NCBI GenBank assembly: GCA_017528675.1
Contig: JAFXOO010000356.1
Location: 1 to 5,396 of the forward strand
From: Oscillospiraceae bacterium
GTDB taxonomy: Bacteria; Bacillota; Clostridia; Oscillospirales; Ruminococcaceae
Direction of reading: 5' to 3'
Length of the DNA: 5,396 bases
Shown: in pieces, positions 4,778 through 5,396 of the stretch
Layout: each line of letters opens with the position of its first letter
Position numbering within the stretch: position 1 is the first letter of the stretch
Program-made: the position numbers and the translations under genes
The notes under the pieces: generated by a model
Told to the model about the DNA's origin: nothing
What the model saw: the letters and a program-made list of their open reading frames with translations, nothing else
Database searches by the model: none

Positions 4778-5396
4778 ATGGCAATCCAGTCGAATTTTGA
4801 GAAATCCACACTCATCCGAAGCGTCGTCAGCAAGCTCGGCCCGTATTCGATCATCGAATACGCCAGGGATGTCTCCGTCAATCCCGCAAATGCGGAGATG
4901 ATGTACTATGCATCAAGGATGAATTTCCGAAAGAAGCAGCTTAGCGTTGCCCTGAACAACACCGGTGTCATCCTTCAGGCAGGTGCCATGCAGATGATCG
5001 CCGGTGACATCACCGTCGGCACCGATGTGAAGGGCGCAGGCGACCTGGCAAGGAAGATGTTCAGCGGAACCGTCACCGGCGAGAGCGCCATCAAGCCGAA
5101 GTATACCGGCACCGGCACCGTCATCCTGGAGCCGACCTACAAGTACCTGCTCTTGCAGGATCTGGCAGACTGGGGCGGTTCCATGATAATTGAGGACGGC
5201 ATGTTCCTTGCATGTGATGACACAGTCAAGCTGAAAACGGTTGCACGCACGAATCTGAGCTCGGCAGCACTCGGCGGCGCAGGCTTATTCAACCTGTCGC
5301 TCCAGGGCAGCGGTATTGTAGCACTTGAATGCCGGGTTCCCGAAAGCGAGCTGATCGTGTTCAATCTGGAGAATGACACGCTCAAGATTGACGGAA
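4778..5396 (+). CDS. AIM24 family protein (C-terminus beyond window)
   Basis: 206 residues are visible and the frame is open at the window end. The start ATG at 4778 follows GGAGG (4765-4769) by 8 bases and lies 40 bases after the HD-GYP stop, with no terminator between, so the two form one operon. The sequence matches the AIM24 (DUF124) family, whose members are beta-rich proteins related in fold to the TRAP RNA-binding protein and of uncertain function. Telling segments are LQAGAMQMIAGDITVG (66-81), YTGTGTVILEPTYKYLLLQ (109-127), MIIEDGMFLACDDTVKLKT (136-154) and GLFNLSLQGSGIVALEC (169-185), followed by the usual VPESELIVFNLENDTLKIDG. There is no signal peptide or membrane segment, so it is likely cytoplasmic. 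Family identity is firm. A role linked to cyclic-di-GMP signalling would be inferred only from the operon. Confidence 0.88.
   Translation, partial: MAIQSNFEKSTLIRSVVSKLGPYSIIEYARDVSVNPANAEMMYYASRMNFRKKQLSVALNNTGVILQAGAMQMIAGDITVGTDVKGAGDLARKMFSGTVTGESAIKPKYTGTGTVILEPTYKYLLLQDLADWGGSMIIEDGMFLACDDTVKLKTVARTNLSSAALGGAGLFNLSLQGSGIVALECRVPESELIVFNLENDTLKIDG

Noticed and set aside
3277..4881. Long minus-strand open frame (534 residues) opposite the HD-GYP gene
   Set aside because: It is rich in Cys, Arg and His, typical of antisense translation, and it overlaps a gene with unmistakable domains, promoter and ribosome binding site.

Overview
The window most resembles chromosomal DNA of a gut or rumen Ruminococcus-type Firmicute (Oscillospiraceae). 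The case rests on moderately high G+C protein-coding DNA, GGAGG ribosome binding sites placed 8 bases before most starts, consensus TTGACA/TATAAT promoters, and a recognisable type I dockerin remnant of the kind found in cellulosome-forming ruminococci. The species cannot be named from this sequence alone.

Layout, left to right. (1) Bases 1-175, minus strand: the N-terminal 58 residues of a small membrane protein that runs off the window. (2) Bases 176-769: no convincing gene. A perfect-consensus minus-strand promoter (562-590) would start a leader of about 380 nt towards the membrane protein. This leader is unusually rich in hairpins and contains a 9-bp inverted repeat enclosing a GC-rich core, so it looks like a structured RNA or a dispersed intergenic element. 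(3) Bases 770-1786, minus strand: pta, phosphate acetyltransferase, with its own consensus promoter and Rho-independent terminator. (4) Bases 2051-2890, minus strand: an AT-richer gene for a secreted lipoprotein with five tandem 15-residue acidic repeats (a 45-bp minisatellite) followed by an unrecognised C-terminal domain. (5) Bases 2968-3186, plus strand: a broken dockerin module, with an in-frame TGA where dockerins usually have Trp and no start codon or upstream gene, followed directly by an intact strong terminator. (6) Bases 3301-5396, plus strand: a probable two-gene operon under another perfect-consensus promoter. It encodes a fused pseudo-receiver/HD-GYP/Hpt signalling protein and then an AIM24-family protein cut by the window edge.

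How they fit: pta serves acetyl-CoA/acetyl-phosphate metabolism and is transcribed alone. The HD-GYP protein probably acts in cyclic-di-GMP turnover, but its receiver lacks the phospho-acceptor Asp, the conserved Lys and the switch Thr/Ser, so it is unlikely to be switched by normal phosphorylation. The dockerin scar suggests that a cellulosomal gene once ended here and was lost or truncated, with the low-G+C lipoprotein gene now occupying the adjacent DNA. The most noteworthy items are the dockerin remnant, the structured leader and the degenerate signalling fusion coupled to AIM24.
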